This document shows, piece by piece, positions 44,587-53,884 of a stretch of DNA of 64,000 nucleotides (position 1 is the stretch's first letter; the number at the start of each line of letters is the position of its first letter). A program made the translations under genes and the position numbers. This DNA is from Kiloniellales bacterium (GTDB taxonomy: Bacteria > Pseudomonadota > Alphaproteobacteria > Kiloniellales > JAKSDN01). Under the pieces are notes generated by a model. The model had not been told where the DNA came from. It made no database searches and saw nothing but the letters and a program-made list of their open reading frames with translations. The stretch spans positions 1-64,000 of the forward strand of contig JANQLT010000057.1 of assembly GCA_028280455.1 (NCBI GenBank), in the 5' to 3' direction.

Positions 44587-45191
44587 TGGGACCATGGGAC
44601 CTGCTTCCTGTAGGCCTGCTCGAAGCGGTCGATCTCGCACGACAGCGTGAGGGTTGCCGCGATCCTGCCGCGACCCAGCAGCAGGTTCTCCTTGGCCGCC
44701 GGATCGATCTCGAAGGCGAAGCGGCTGCCGTCCGGCAGTCGGACGTACTGCTCGGGGAGATCGACGTGGAGGCTCTGTCCGGGCGCGCCTTGCAGCAGCT
44801 CGAGGATCCGGCCCACCGCCTCGGCCGGCAAAGCGACCGGCAGCAGGCCGTTCTCGATCGCGTTGTTGCGGAAGATGTCGCCGAAGGAGACGGCGATGAC
44901 GCAGCGGAACCCGGCATCGACGAGGGCCCAGACCGCGTGCTCGCGCGAGGAGCCGCAGCCGAAGTTGTCGAGGGCGACCAGGATCGTCGCCGCTTCGGCC
45001 TCGGGACGGTTGAGCGGGAAGTCGGCCAGGGGCTCGCCCGCCGGGTCGGCGCGCAGGTCGTGGAACAGCGTGTCGGCGAAGCCCTCGCGCCGCCGCCTGT
45101 AGAGGAAACGGGCCGGCACGATCTGGTCGGTGTCGACGTTGCCGAAGGGAAAGGCCAGGGCAAGGCCGGAGAGGCGCGTCACGGGCTCCAA
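44583..45191 (-). CDS. LeuD-like small subunit of an aconitase-family hydratase
   Basis: 202 residues with the swivel-domain features of isopropylmalate dehydratase small subunits: FGNVDTDQIVPARFL near the N-terminus and NFGCGSSREHAVWALVDAG with the substrate-loop GSSRE. It pairs with the LeuC-like gene just upstream. Leucine synthesis is unlikely because leuA and leuB are missing and the neighbours are catabolic dehydrogenases. A dimethylmaleate-hydratase-like (DmdB) or related role fits better. Confidence 0.85.
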   Translation of the reverse strand: MEPVTRLSGLALAFPFGNVDTDQIVPARFLYRRRREGFADTLFHDLRADPAGEPLADFPLNRPEAEAATILVALDNFGCGSSREHAVWALVDAGFRCVIAVSFGDIFRNNAIENGLLPVALPAEAVGRILELLQGAPGQSLHVDLPEQYVRLPDGSRFAFEIDPAAKENLLLGRGRIAATLTLSCEIDRFEQAYRKQVPWSQ

Positions 45192-45203
45192 GGGCTGCTC
45201 TCC

Positions 45204-46664
45204 CTAGACGCCATCGCCCGCGGCGGGGGCGAGTCCGCGGGCATCGGCGATGTGGCCGGTGACGGCCGCGGCGGCGGCCATGGCCGGGCTCATCAGATGA
45301 GTGCGCGCGCCGCGGCCCTGGCGGCCGGGGAAGTTGCGGTTCGAGGTCGAGGCGCAGCGCTCGCCGGGCGCGACCAGGTCGACCCCGTTCATGGCCACGC
45401 ACATCGAGCAGCCGGGCTCGCGCCACTCGGCGCCGGCGGCGATGAACACGCGGTCCAGGCCTTCCGCCTCGGCCGCGTCCTTCACCGAGCGGGAGCCCGG
45501 CACGACCATCGTCGGCACCAGCGTCCGGCGGCCGCGCAGCAGGCCGGCGGCCGCCCGCAGGTCCTCGATGCGGCCGTTGGTGCAGGAGCCGATGAAGACG
45601 CGGTCGACCTGGATCCGCGCCATCGGCGTGCCGGGCTGCAGGTCCATGTAGGCAAGCGCCTGCTGCATGCGCCGGCGCCGCTCCGCGTCGGGCTCGCCGG
45701 TGGGATCGGGCACCGCCGCCGTGACGGGGACCGCCTCCTCCGGGCTCGTGCCCCAGGTCACGGTCGGCGCCACGGCCGCCGCATCGACGGCGACCTCCCG
45801 ATCGAAGACGGCCTCCTCGTCGCTCCTCAGCCCGCGCCAGGACTCGAGCGCCCGCTCCCACAGCGCGTCCGTCGGGGCGTAGGGGCGGCCTTCCAGATAG
45901 CGGAAGGTCGTCTCGTCGGGCGCGATCAGGCCGGCGCGCGCGCCGGCCTCGATGGACATGTTGCAGACCGTCAGGCGGCCTTCCATCGACAGTGCCTCGA
46001 TCGCGGGCCCGGCGTATTCGATCACGTGGCCCGTGGCGCCGCCCGCGCCGATCCGCGCGATGATATGGAGGATCAGGTCCTTGGCGGTGACCCCCGCGCC
46101 CAGCCTGCCCGACAGCATGATCCGCATCGATCCCGGGCGCGCCTGCCAAAGGGTCTGGGTGGCCAGGACATGCGCGACCTCGCTGGCGCCGACTCCGAAC
46201 GCGAAGGCGCCGAGCGCGCCGTGGGTCGAGGTGTGGGAATCGCCGCAGACCAGGACGAAGCCCGGCAGCGTGAGGCCGAGCTCCGGGCCGACCACATGGA
46301 CGATGCCCTGCCGCGCGTCGCCGTAGCCGAAGCGCGTGATGCCGAAGCGGTCGGCGTCGCGCTCGAGCCGCAGCACCATGTCGGCGCGCGCCGGATCGCC
46401 GAGAGCCGCGAGGCCGCCCCTGGTCGGCACGTAGTGGTCGGCCGTGCCGATGGTCCTTTCCGGCGAGCGCACGCCGTGGCCCTCGATATCGAGCTTCTCG
46501 AAGGCCTGCGAGGTGCCGTCGTGGATGAAGTGGCGGTCGACGAAGAGCAGGGACTGCCCGCTTGGCAGGCGCGTGATCTCGTGGGCGTCCCAGATCTTGT
46601 CGATCAGCGTCCGGCCGCGCGCCCGCGCGCCGCCCTTTGTCTGCGTCTCCCGCTCTCCGGCCAC
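45204..46664 (-). CDS. LeuC-like large subunit of an aconitase-family hydratase
   Basis: 486 residues from the GTG at 46664, which is preceded by GGAG; the ATG at 46739 would add 25 residues and run into a LacI-type operator. Iron-sulfur cysteines are present in [13 protein letters not shown] and GCSMCVAMN, and substrate-binding arginines in [31 protein letters not shown] opens the protein as in LeuC. With the LeuD-like protein it should hydrate or dehydrate a malate-type dicarboxylate. It is the first gene of a five-gene operon ending with the HisD-like enzyme. Confidence 0.85.
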   Translation of the reverse strand: MAGERETQTKGGARARGRTLIDKIWDAHEITRLPSGQSLLFVDRHFIHDGTSQAFEKLDIEGHGVRSPERTIGTADHYVPTRGGLAALGDPARADMVLRLERDADRFGITRFGYGDARQGIVHVVGPELGLTLPGFVLVCGDSHTSTHGALGAFAFGVGASEVAHVLATQTLWQARPGSMRIMLSGRLGAGVTAKDLILHIIARIGAGGATGHVIEYAGPAIEALSMEGRLTVCNMSIEAGARAGLIAPDETTFRYLEGRPYAPTDALWERALESWRGLRSDEEAVFDREVAVDAAAVAPTVTWGTSPEEAVPVTAAVPDPTGEPDAERRRRMQQALAYMDLQPGTPMARIQVDRVFIGSCTNGRIEDLRAAAGLLRGRRTLVPTMVVPGSRSVKDAAEAEGLDRVFIAAGAEWREPGCSMCVAMNGVDLVAPGERCASTSNRNFPGRQGRGARTHLMSPAMAAAAAVTGHIADARGLAPAAGDGV

Positions 46665-46734
46665 GGCGGATCTCCGATCTCGACCCGGGCCGCGCGCTCT
46701 CGCGGCCGGGGTCGCAAATTCCCTGTACAGGCTG

Positions 46735-46748
46735 TGCAAACGTTTGCA
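46735..46748. promoter_or_regulatory. LacI-type operator, copy 2 (perfect palindrome)
   Basis: TGCAAACGTTTGCA is a perfect 14-base palindrome with central CG, the classical LacI/GalR operator form. It lies 71 bases upstream of the chosen LeuC-like start. The related site at 40299 sits beside the LacI-family gene, so the same protein probably controls both operons. Confidence 0.65.
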
Positions 46749-46827
46749 TTATTCTTGCAGAATAGAACGCGGCTGTCGAGCCGCGACGATCGCCGGTGGC
46801 CGCGGGCGATAGCTTCGCCTGGACATC

Positions 46828-46848
46828 AACTGTTGACAGATGACAGTT
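46828..46848. promoter_or_regulatory. Shared operator, copy 1 (AACTGTTGACAGATGACAGTT)
   Basis: Contains CTGTTGACAGAT (46830-46841), whose inner part CTGT-TG-ACAG is an inverted repeat. It lies upstream of the hydroxyacid dehydrogenase operon. The identical 12-mer is found upstream of the Liv transporter (minus strand, 58692-58703) and in the lyase/DUF4387 divergent promoter (61929-61940). Copies 1 and 2 match further, as CTGTTGACAGATrACAGTT. The nearby GntR protein (58868-59599) is the likely binder. Confidence 0.7.
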
Positions 46849-46893
46849 GGGCTCGCAGGTTTACCGGCAGGGAATGCGCTGGAGATGGGCCGG

Positions 46894-47934
46894 ATGCGCC
46901 TCGCGGTACTCGACGATTATCAGGGCGTGGCGCGCCAGATCGTCGACTGGAGCCGCGTGCCGCAGGTCGACGTCGTGCCCTTCCGCGATCACGTGCACGA
47001 CGAAGACCAGCTCGTCTCCCGCCTGACCGAGTTCGACGCCGTCATGCGCATTCGCGAGCGCACCGAGTTCCCGCGGCGGGTGCTCGAGCGCCTGCCCCGC
47101 CTGAAGCTCATCCTCGCGACCGGCATGCGCAACGCGCGCTCGCTCGACCTGCAAGCGGCGGACGAGCTCGGCATCACGGTCAGCACCACCGACGCCCTGC
47201 ACCAGACCACCGTGGAGTTGACCTGGGCGCTGATCCTCTGCCTGACGCGGCGCCTGCCGCAGGAGACGGCGTCGCTGCGAGCCGGCGGCTGGCAGGTCGG
47301 CCTCGGCCAGGGTCTCGCCGGCAAGACGCTCGGTGTCGTCGGCCTCGGGAACATGGGCATCCCCGTCGCCCGGATCGCCAAGATCCTCGGCATGCAGGTC
47401 GTCGCCTGGAGCCGAAACCTCACGCCGGAGCGCACGGCGCCCCACGACGTCGAGTGCGTCTCGAAGGACGCGCTCTTCCGCCGCGCCGATGTCGTAACGC
47501 TCCACCTGCCGCTCAGCGACACGACCGAAGGGACGGTGGGCGAGCAGGAGCTGGCGGCGATGAAGCGGAGCGCCTACCTGATCAACACGGCAAGGCCGCA
47601 ACTGGTCGACCAGCGCGCGCTGATCGCCGCCCTGCAGGGCGGCCGCCTGGCGGGGGCCGGGCTCGACGTCTTCGAGATCGAGCCCCTGCCCGACGGGCAT
47701 CCCTTCCGCAGCCTGCCCAACGTCCTCGCCACGCCGCACATCGGCTTCGTGACCGAGGAGAACATGAGGATGTTCTTCGAGCAGTCGCTCGAGAACCTGG
47801 CGGCCTTCATCGGCGGCAAGGCCATCAACAGGATCAGCGCCGCTCAGCCCTTTCTCCCGGAATCGCAGGTCGCCAAGCAGATGCACGCCCAAGGGCTCGC
47901 CAAGGCCGAACCCAAGAACGGAGCAAGAAACTAG
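46894..47934 (+). CDS. D-2-hydroxyacid dehydrogenase family protein
   Basis: 346 residues from ATG 46894 (MRLAVLDDYQGV), which has GGAG nine bases upstream; the ORF start at 46840 lies inside the operator. The NAD motif is LGVVGLGNMGIPVARIAK. The catalytic arginine, glutamate and histidine are seen in NTARPQLVDQRAL, LDVFEIEPLP and TPHIGFVTEE. It reduces a 2-oxo acid or oxidises a D-2-hydroxy acid. It starts an operon with an aldehyde dehydrogenase, a TcuA-like flavoprotein and two amidases. Confidence 0.85.
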   Translation: MRLAVLDDYQGVARQIVDWSRVPQVDVVPFRDHVHDEDQLVSRLTEFDAVMRIRERTEFPRRVLERLPRLKLILATGMRNARSLDLQAADELGITVSTTDALHQTTVELTWALILCLTRRLPQETASLRAGGWQVGLGQGLAGKTLGVVGLGNMGIPVARIAKILGMQVVAWSRNLTPERTAPHDVECVSKDALFRRADVVTLHLPLSDTTEGTVGEQELAAMKRSAYLINTARPQLVDQRALIAALQGGRLAGAGLDVFEIEPLPDGHPFRSLPNVLATPHIGFVTEENMRMFFEQSLENLAAFIGGKAINRISAAQPFLPESQVAKQMHAQGLAKAEPKNGARN

Positions 47935-47936
47935 GC

Positions 47937-49415
47937 ATGTCAAAGGTCTACGAGCTCTTCATCGGCGGCGCGTTCGTTGCCGAGGGGTCCCAAGAGCGCT
48001 TTCCCGCGGTCAATCCCTACAACCGGCAGGCCTGGGCCTCGATCCCGCAGGCCAGCGACGAGCAGGTCGCCGAGGCCATCTCGGCCGCCCGCGCGGCCTT
48101 CGAGAAGACCTGGTCGCGCACCTCGGGCCTCGAACGGGCCCGCCTGATGCACAAGCTCGCCGACCTCCTGGCGGCCGATGCCGACCGGATGGGCCGTCTC
48201 GAGAGCACCGACAACGGCAAGATCATCAGAGAGACGCGCAGCCAGATGCACTTCGCGGCCCGGCAGTACCGCTTCTTCGCCGGCTATGCCGACAAGCTCT
48301 GGGGCAAGGTCATCCCCCTCGACACGGCCGACGTGCTCGACTACGCCACGCGCGAGCCCGCCGGCGTGGCGGTCTTGATCACCGCCTGGAACTCGCCGAT
48401 GGGCCTGCTCTCCAACAAGCTGGCCCCCGCCCTCGCCGCCGGCAACTGCGTCGTGGTCAAGCCCTCCGAGCACGCTTCGGCGACCACGCTGGAGTTCGCC
48501 CGCTTCGTCGAGCAGGCCGGCTTTCCCCCCGGCGTCGTCAATGTCGTCACCGGCGACGCGCGCGTCGGCAAGGCGCTGCTCGACAGCGGCCGCATCGACC
48601 GCATCAGCTTCACCGGCAGCCCCGCGGTCGGCCGGGAGATCGCCGCGAACGCCGGCCGAAAGCTGGTCCGGTCGATCGTCGAGCTCGGCGGCAAGTCCCC
48701 CAACGTCATCTTCGAGGACGCCGACCTGCCGAAGGCGATCGTCGGCGCGCTCGCCGGCATCTTCGCCGCCACGGGACAGACCTGCATCGCCGGCTCCCGC
48801 CTCCTGGTGCAGCGGCCAGTCTACCGGCAGGTCGTCGACCAGCTTGTCGAGCGGGCGCGCAAGATCCGCCTCGGCGATCCGACCGACACGGCGACCGAGA
48901 TGGGCACCGCGGCGAACGAGCCCCAGTTCGAGCGCATTCTCGGATCGATCGAGAACGCCAAGGCCGAGGGCGCCCAATTGGTGACCGGCGGCAAGGCCGC
49001 GACCGGCGAGGGCCTCGACAAGGGCTTCTTCGTCGAGCCGACCATCTTCACGGAAGTGCGCAACGACATGACCATCGCGCAGGAGGAGGTCTTCGGCCCC
49101 GTGCTCTCGATCATTCCCTTCGACGGCGAGGAAGAGGCGATCGAGATCGGCAACGACACGAAGTACGGCCTCGCCGCCGGCATCTGGACCGGCAACCTCG
49201 ACCGGGCCATGCGCGTCTCGCGCGGGCTGCGGGCCGGCACCGTCTGGGTCAACACCTACCGCGCCGTCGCCGTGCAGGCGCCCTTCGGCGGCTTCAAGGA
49301 CAGCGGCTTCGGGCGCGAGCGCGGCGAGATCGCCCTCGAGGAGTTCACCAACACGAAGAACGTCATGATCGATTTCTCGAACGAAGAGCGGGACCCCTTC
49401 GCGATCAAGGCATGA
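47937..49415 (+). CDS. NAD(P)-dependent aldehyde dehydrogenase
   Basis: 492 residues, normal for the family. Catalytic residues are clear: asparagine in LITAWNSPMG, glutamate in IVELGGKSPNVI and the nucleophilic cysteine in ATGQTCIAGSRLL. NAD-binding FTGSPAVGREIA is also present. The 1609-residue ORF in the track is this gene joined to an accidental open antisense frame. It converts an aldehyde, perhaps made by one of the dehydrogenases of the cluster, to the acid. Confidence 0.95.
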   Translation: MSKVYELFIGGAFVAEGSQERFPAVNPYNRQAWASIPQASDEQVAEAISAARAAFEKTWSRTSGLERARLMHKLADLLAADADRMGRLESTDNGKIIRETRSQMHFAARQYRFFAGYADKLWGKVIPLDTADVLDYATREPAGVAVLITAWNSPMGLLSNKLAPALAAGNCVVVKPSEHASATTLEFARFVEQAGFPPGVVNVVTGDARVGKALLDSGRIDRISFTGSPAVGREIAANAGRKLVRSIVELGGKSPNVIFEDADLPKAIVGALAGIFAATGQTCIAGSRLLVQRPVYRQVVDQLVERARKIRLGDPTDTATEMGTAANEPQFERILGSIENAKAEGAQLVTGGKAATGEGLDKGFFVEPTIFTEVRNDMTIAQEEVFGPVLSIIPFDGEEEAIEIGNDTKYGLAAGIWTGNLDRAMRVSRGLRAGTVWVNTYRAVAVQAPFGGFKDSGFGRERGEIALEEFTNTKNVMIDFSNEERDPFAIKA

Positions 49416-49464
49416 AGCAGGACGGCGGCGGCGGGCAGCCATCGGCCGTCGAGGGAGGAAGAGG

Positions 49465-50904
49465 ATGAGCAGTCAGTTCGACGTGGTCGTCGTGGGATGC
49501 GGCATCGCGGGCCTCTCGGCCGCCGTCTCGGCGGCCGAGGCCGGTGCCAAGGTCGCCGTCCTGGAACGCGCGCCCATCGAGGAGCGCGGCGGCAACACGC
49601 GCTGGACCGAGGCCTTCATGCGGATGAAGAACGAGGACGAGGTCGCCGACGATTTCGAAGAGCACTTCATGGCCAACGCCGGCTTCAACCTCGATCCCTC
49701 ACTCGTCGCCGAGACGGCCCAGCCCTACGGCGACTGGTCGCCGATCGTCAAGGCGCTGTCCTTCACCGACCCGGAGATGGTGGTGACCCTGGCCCGCGAG
49801 GCCGGCCCGACCCTCGCCTGGCTGAAGACCGCCGGCATCCGCTTCTCCGACATGCCGACCTATCTGATCACCCAGTCGACGACACGGATCTGCCCGGTCG
49901 GCGGCGGTCTCGCCCTGGTCGAGGCGCTGGCCGAACAGGCCGAGCAGCGCGGCGTCACCTTCTTCTACGAGACCACGCTGGAGGATCTCCTGCTCGATGC
50001 CGGAGCGGTCACCGGCATCCGGGCGAACGGCAAGACGCAGAGAGGGATCGAGCTCTCGGGCAAGGTCGTCCTCGCCTGCGGCGGCTTCGAAGGCAACGCC
50101 GAGATGCAGAGCCTCTACTACGGCGAGAGGGCGCGCTACATCCGCCCCGTGGCGCGCGGCGGCTACTACAACCGCGGCGAAGGCATCCGCGCGGCACTGG
50201 CCGCCGGTGCCGCGCCCTGCGGCGACTACTCCGACTACCACGCCCAGCCGATCGATCCCCGCTCCGGCCAGTCCGAGCCCATCGTCTTCGTTTTTCCCTA
50301 CGGCATCCTGGTGGATTCCCAAGGCAAGCGCTTCGTCGACGAGGCCTCCTACACGGTCGATGCCATCTACGAGAACATCGCCCGCCTGATCAACAAGCTG
50401 CCCGGCGGCACCGCCTACCTGATCTGCGATTCGCAGCTCGACCGGGTGCCCAACTGGCAGCGCACGGTGCGCAGCGACCAGGAGCCGGTCACCGCGGACA
50501 GCCTGGAAGAGCTCGCCGGCAAGCTCGCCATCCCGGCCGATTCGCTGGCGGCGACGGTCGAGGCCTTCAACGCCGCGACCGTCGACGGGCCGTTCAAGCC
50601 GCTCGAGCTCGATGGCCTGGCGACCCGCGACCTGACGCCGCCGAAGTCGAACTGGGGGCTGCCGCTGAACAGCCCGCCCTACCGGGCCTGGCCGGTGATC
50701 TCGGCCAACTGCTTCACCTTCGGGGGCCTGCGCTGCAACACCAACGCCCAGGTCCTCGACCACGACGGCCGGCCGATCCCGAGCCTCTACGCGGCCGGCG
50801 AGACCATGGGCCTCTACTACGGCCGCTACACCGGCGCGACCTCGGTGCTCCGCGGCGCGGTCTACGGGCGGATCGCCGGACAACATGCCGCGCAGGGAGG
50901 GTGA
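49465..50904 (+). CDS. FAD-binding dehydrogenase, TcuA/fumarate-reductase flavoprotein-like
   Basis: 479 residues. FAD motif DVVVVGCGIAGLSAAVSAAEAG, then ERGGNTRWTEAFMRM, and the C-terminal IPSLYAAGETMGLYYGRYTG followed by SVLRGAVYGRIAG. The order and the GGNTRWTEA and GETMGLYYG segments resemble tricarballylate dehydrogenase TcuA. Such enzymes introduce a double bond into a saturated di- or tricarboxylate. No TcuB-like electron partner is encoded nearby. A good ribosome binding site (GGGAGGAAGAG) precedes it. Confidence 0.8.
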   Translation: MSSQFDVVVVGCGIAGLSAAVSAAEAGAKVAVLERAPIEERGGNTRWTEAFMRMKNEDEVADDFEEHFMANAGFNLDPSLVAETAQPYGDWSPIVKALSFTDPEMVVTLAREAGPTLAWLKTAGIRFSDMPTYLITQSTTRICPVGGGLALVEALAEQAEQRGVTFFYETTLEDLLLDAGAVTGIRANGKTQRGIELSGKVVLACGGFEGNAEMQSLYYGERARYIRPVARGGYYNRGEGIRAALAAGAAPCGDYSDYHAQPIDPRSGQSEPIVFVFPYGILVDSQGKRFVDEASYTVDAIYENIARLINKLPGGTAYLICDSQLDRVPNWQRTVRSDQEPVTADSLEELAGKLAIPADSLAATVEAFNAATVDGPFKPLELDGLATRDLTPPKSNWGLPLNSPPYRAWPVISANCFTFGGLRCNTNAQVLDHDGRPIPSLYAAGETMGLYYGRYTGATSVLRGAVYGRIAGQHAAQGG

Positions 50905-50908
50905 CGCG

Positions 50909-52411
50909 ATGACGCTTCAAGCCCCGACACGCGACGAGGTCCGCGATCTCGCCGAGCGACTCGGTCTGCGCCTGACCGACGAGGCGATCGACGTCTATAG
51001 CGGCTTCCTGGCCGCGATGGTCGACCCCTACCGCCGCCTCGACGCCATGGAGGCGCCGGCACCGGCCCTGCCCGACCGCGCGGCGGCGGTCGGCCGCGCA
51101 CCCCGGCCCGACGAGAACCCCTACAACGCCTGGGCCTGGATCGGGCCGATCGAAGGCAGCGGGACGGGCCTGCTCGCGGGCCAGTCCGTCGGCGTCAAGG
51201 ACGCGATCTGCGTGGCCGGCATGCCGGCGCGCAACGGCTCGCCCTTGCTGGAGGACTTCGTCCCCGACTTCGACGCCAGCGTCGTCGCGCGCATCCTGGC
51301 CGCCGGGGGAACGGTCCACGGCAAGACGGCCTGCGAGAACCTGAGCTTCTCCGGCCACAGCCATACCAGCGTGCCGCCGGTCCTCAACCCGCGCAAGACG
51401 ACGCATTCGGCCGGCGGCTCCTCGAGCGGCAGCGGCGCCGCCATCGCGGCGGGCGACGTGCCGATGGCCTTGGGCTGCGACCAGGGCGGCTCGATCCGCA
51501 TCCCGGCCAGTTGGTGCGGCGTGGTGGGCCTGAAGCCGACGCACGGCCTGGTTCCCTACAGCGGCGCCTTCGCGATGGACGCCACGATCGACCACTGCGG
51601 CCCCATGGGCGCGCGGGTCGAGGACGTGGCGCGGCTCCTGACGGTGATCGCCGGCGCGGACGGGCTCGACCCCCGGCAAGACGAGTCCGCCAAGCCGCCG
51701 GCGCACTACCTGGACAGCCTCTTGGAGGGGCGGAAACCGCGCCGCCTCGCGCTGGTCAAGGAGGGCTTCGGTCGGCCCGAAAGCGAGCCGGAGACCGACC
51801 GCCAGGTGCGCGAGGCGATGGCGCGTTTCCGCTCGGCCGGCGTCGAGGTCGAGGAGGTCTCGGTGCCCGCGCACCTGGCCTGCTTCGACGTCTGGCACGC
51901 CATCGTCATCGAGGGCACCTCGGAGCTGATGTTCAAGGCCAACGGCCTGGCGAGCTACGAAGAGGGCTATGCCAGCGCGGCCATGCTGGAGGCCGTCTCC
52001 GGATGGCGCCGCCGGCCGGAGGAGATCTCGCCGACCGCGCTACCGGCCTTCCTGATGGGTGCCTACATGCAGGAGCGCCACCACGGCCGCTTCTACGCCA
52101 AGGCGCAGTCGCTGCTCGGCCGGATGAGGGCGGCGTTCGACGCGGTCCTGGCGGACTTCGACGCCATGGCGATGCCGACCATTCCCTTCAGGGCGCTGGC
52201 TCACCCGGCCGCGGATGCCGGCTTGAAGGAGCGCGTCGAGCTGGCGCTGCCGATGGTCGGGAACACCGCGCCCTACAACGCGAGCGGCCACCCGGCCGTG
52301 ACGGTCCCTTGCGGCGAGCACGACGACCTGCCGATCGGCCTCATGCTGATCGGCCGCCACTTCGGCGAGGCCGACCTGCTGTCGGCGGCCGCCACCTTCG
52401 AGAAACTGTGA
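50909..52411 (+). CDS. Amidase (amidase-signature family)
   Basis: 500 residues from ATG 50909, with GGGAGG upstream; the ORF starts eight codons too early, inside the previous gene. Triad residues are lysine in SVGVKDAICVAG, cis-serine in SAGGSSSGSGAAIAAG and nucleophile in CDQGGSIRIPASWC. It is followed after ten bases by a second, clearly different amidase gene. The two may act on successive or alternative amides brought in by the adjacent UrtA/FmdD-like transporter. Confidence 0.9.
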   Translation: MTLQAPTRDEVRDLAERLGLRLTDEAIDVYSGFLAAMVDPYRRLDAMEAPAPALPDRAAAVGRAPRPDENPYNAWAWIGPIEGSGTGLLAGQSVGVKDAICVAGMPARNGSPLLEDFVPDFDASVVARILAAGGTVHGKTACENLSFSGHSHTSVPPVLNPRKTTHSAGGSSSGSGAAIAAGDVPMALGCDQGGSIRIPASWCGVVGLKPTHGLVPYSGAFAMDATIDHCGPMGARVEDVARLLTVIAGADGLDPRQDESAKPPAHYLDSLLEGRKPRRLALVKEGFGRPESEPETDRQVREAMARFRSAGVEVEEVSVPAHLACFDVWHAIVIEGTSELMFKANGLASYEEGYASAAMLEAVSGWRRRPEEISPTALPAFLMGAYMQERHHGRFYAKAQSLLGRMRAAFDAVLADFDAMAMPTIPFRALAHPAADAGLKERVELALPMVGNTAPYNASGHPAVTVPCGEHDDLPIGLMLIGRHFGEADLLSAAATFEKL

Positions 52412-52421
52412 GGAGCGCGCC

Positions 52422-53849
52422 ATGGCAAACGACAGCGCCGGAACCGACAAGGCCACGAGCGACCCACTCGAGATGGGGCTCACCGAGGCCGCCCGGGCGA
52501 TCGCCGACGGCGCGCTCTCGCCGCTCGAGCTGACCTCCGCGACGTTCGAGCGGATCGATGCGCTGCAACCCCGCCTCGGCGCCTTCGCCCACGTCATGCG
52601 GGAGGAAGCGCTGGAGCGCGCGCGGACTCTGGAAGCCGAGGCCGCGCGGGGCGCGCTGCGCGGCCCGCTCCACGGCACCACGGTCGCGGTCAAGGACCTC
52701 TGCGACACGGCCGCCGTGCCCACGGCCGTCGGCATGCCGATGTTCCGGAACCGGCTGCCCGCGGCCGACGCGACGGTCGTCGAGCGCCTCTACGAGGCCG
52801 GCGCGATCGTCGTCGGCAAGACCGAGTTGTCGGAAGGCGCGCTGGCGCTCCACCACCCGGACGTGGTCGCGCCGGTCAACCCCTGGCGTGAGGACCTCTG
52901 GACGGGCTCGTCCTCGAGCGGCTCGGGCGTCGCCGTGGCGGCCGGGCTCTGCCAGGCCGCCATCGGCACCGACACCGGCGGCTCGATCCGCTTCCCCTCG
53001 CTCAACAACGCCGTCGTCGGCATCAAGCCGACCTGGGGCCGGGTCAGCCGGCAGGGCGTCTTTCCGCTGTCCTGGACGCTCGACCACGTCGGGCCCATGG
53101 CGCGCCGCGTCGAGGATGCGGCCGCGCTGCTCGGCGTCATCGCCGGCCGCGACCCGGCCGACCCGACCAGCCTCGCCGCCGCCGTGCCCGACTATGTCGG
53201 CAGCCTGAACCGGAGCCTGAAGGGGCTGCGGCTGGGGTTCGACGAGCGCTATGCCACGGCGGACGTCCTGGCGGAGACCCAGGCGATCTTGTCGAAGGCG
53301 ATAGAGGTCTTCGTCGCGCGCGGCGTCACGCTCCACGCGATCGAGATGCCGGAGACGCGCGACGCAATCCAGGCCTGGACGCCGATCTGCCTCTCCGAGG
53401 CGGTCTGCGTGCACAAGGACCTCGAAGGCGCGCAGGCCGAGGGCTACAGCGAGTCCTTCCGGCAGTTCCTCGACGCGGGCGAGGGCGTGACGGGCCAGGC
53501 CTACGCCCGCGCCAACCTGGCCAGGCGGCAGTTCGCCGGCAATCTCAACGCCCTCTTCGAGCAGATCGACCTGATGATCGTGCCGGTGAGCGGCAACGCG
53601 GTGCCGACGGTCGAAGAGTTCGCCCGCATCTGCCCCGACCCGGAAGGACTCGAGCGCCTGATCTACTTCACCTGCATCTACGACGTCTCGGGCAACCCGA
53701 CGATCACGCTGCCGGCCGGCTTGTCCTCGAGCGGCGAGCCCCTGGGCTTCCAGCTCGTCGCGGCCCACCTGGGCGAGGCGCTGCTCTGCCGGGCGGGACA
53801 GGCCTGGCAGGCCGATTTCGGCTGGGACCAGAGGCCGCCGCTCGACTGA
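52422..53849 (+). CDS. Amidase (amidase-signature family)
   Basis: 475 residues. Triad residues are lysine in TVAVKDLCDTAAV, cis-serine in TGSSSSGSGVAVAAG and nucleophile in GTDTGGSIRFPSLN. It is the third amidase-signature enzyme in the window and the last gene of this operon. The ribosome binding site (GAGGAG) is good. A hairpin follows, then the convergent Liv transporter operon. Confidence 0.9.
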   Translation: MANDSAGTDKATSDPLEMGLTEAARAIADGALSPLELTSATFERIDALQPRLGAFAHVMREEALERARTLEAEAARGALRGPLHGTTVAVKDLCDTAAVPTAVGMPMFRNRLPAADATVVERLYEAGAIVVGKTELSEGALALHHPDVVAPVNPWREDLWTGSSSSGSGVAVAAGLCQAAIGTDTGGSIRFPSLNNAVVGIKPTWGRVSRQGVFPLSWTLDHVGPMARRVEDAAALLGVIAGRDPADPTSLAAAVPDYVGSLNRSLKGLRLGFDERYATADVLAETQAILSKAIEVFVARGVTLHAIEMPETRDAIQAWTPICLSEAVCVHKDLEGAQAEGYSESFRQFLDAGEGVTGQAYARANLARRQFAGNLNALFEQIDLMIVPVSGNAVPTVEEFARICPDPEGLERLIYFTCIYDVSGNPTITLPAGLSSSGEPLGFQLVAAHLGEALLCRAGQAWQADFGWDQRPPLD

Positions 53850-53856
53850 CCACGTC

Positions 53857-53873
53857 AGGCCGCCGGTCGGCCT
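53857..53873. terminator. Hairpin between convergent operons
   Basis: AGGCCG-CCGGT-CGGCCT, six pairs with a five-base loop, followed by TTG. It lies between the amidase gene stop and the LivF-like gene stop and probably serves as a terminator. Confidence 0.4.
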
Positions 53874-53884
53874 TGCCCCCGCGC

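Noticed and set aside
44583-46664. Leucine biosynthesis leuCD
   Set aside because: No leuA or leuB, and the operon continues with catabolic dehydrogenases and a HisD homologue. The proteins are LeuCD-like, but the pathway is different.
43648-46749. 1033-residue minus-strand ORF
   Set aside because: Only the last 312 codons match a protein family (3-hydroxyacyl-CoA dehydrogenase type). The upstream part reads the LeuC/LeuD-like genes in a wrong frame.
44586-49415. 1609-residue plus-strand ORF
   Set aside because: Only its last 492 codons are a gene (aldehyde dehydrogenase). The rest is an open frame antisense to the LeuC/LeuD-like genes or out of frame with the hydroxyacid dehydrogenase, a common effect of high G+C content.
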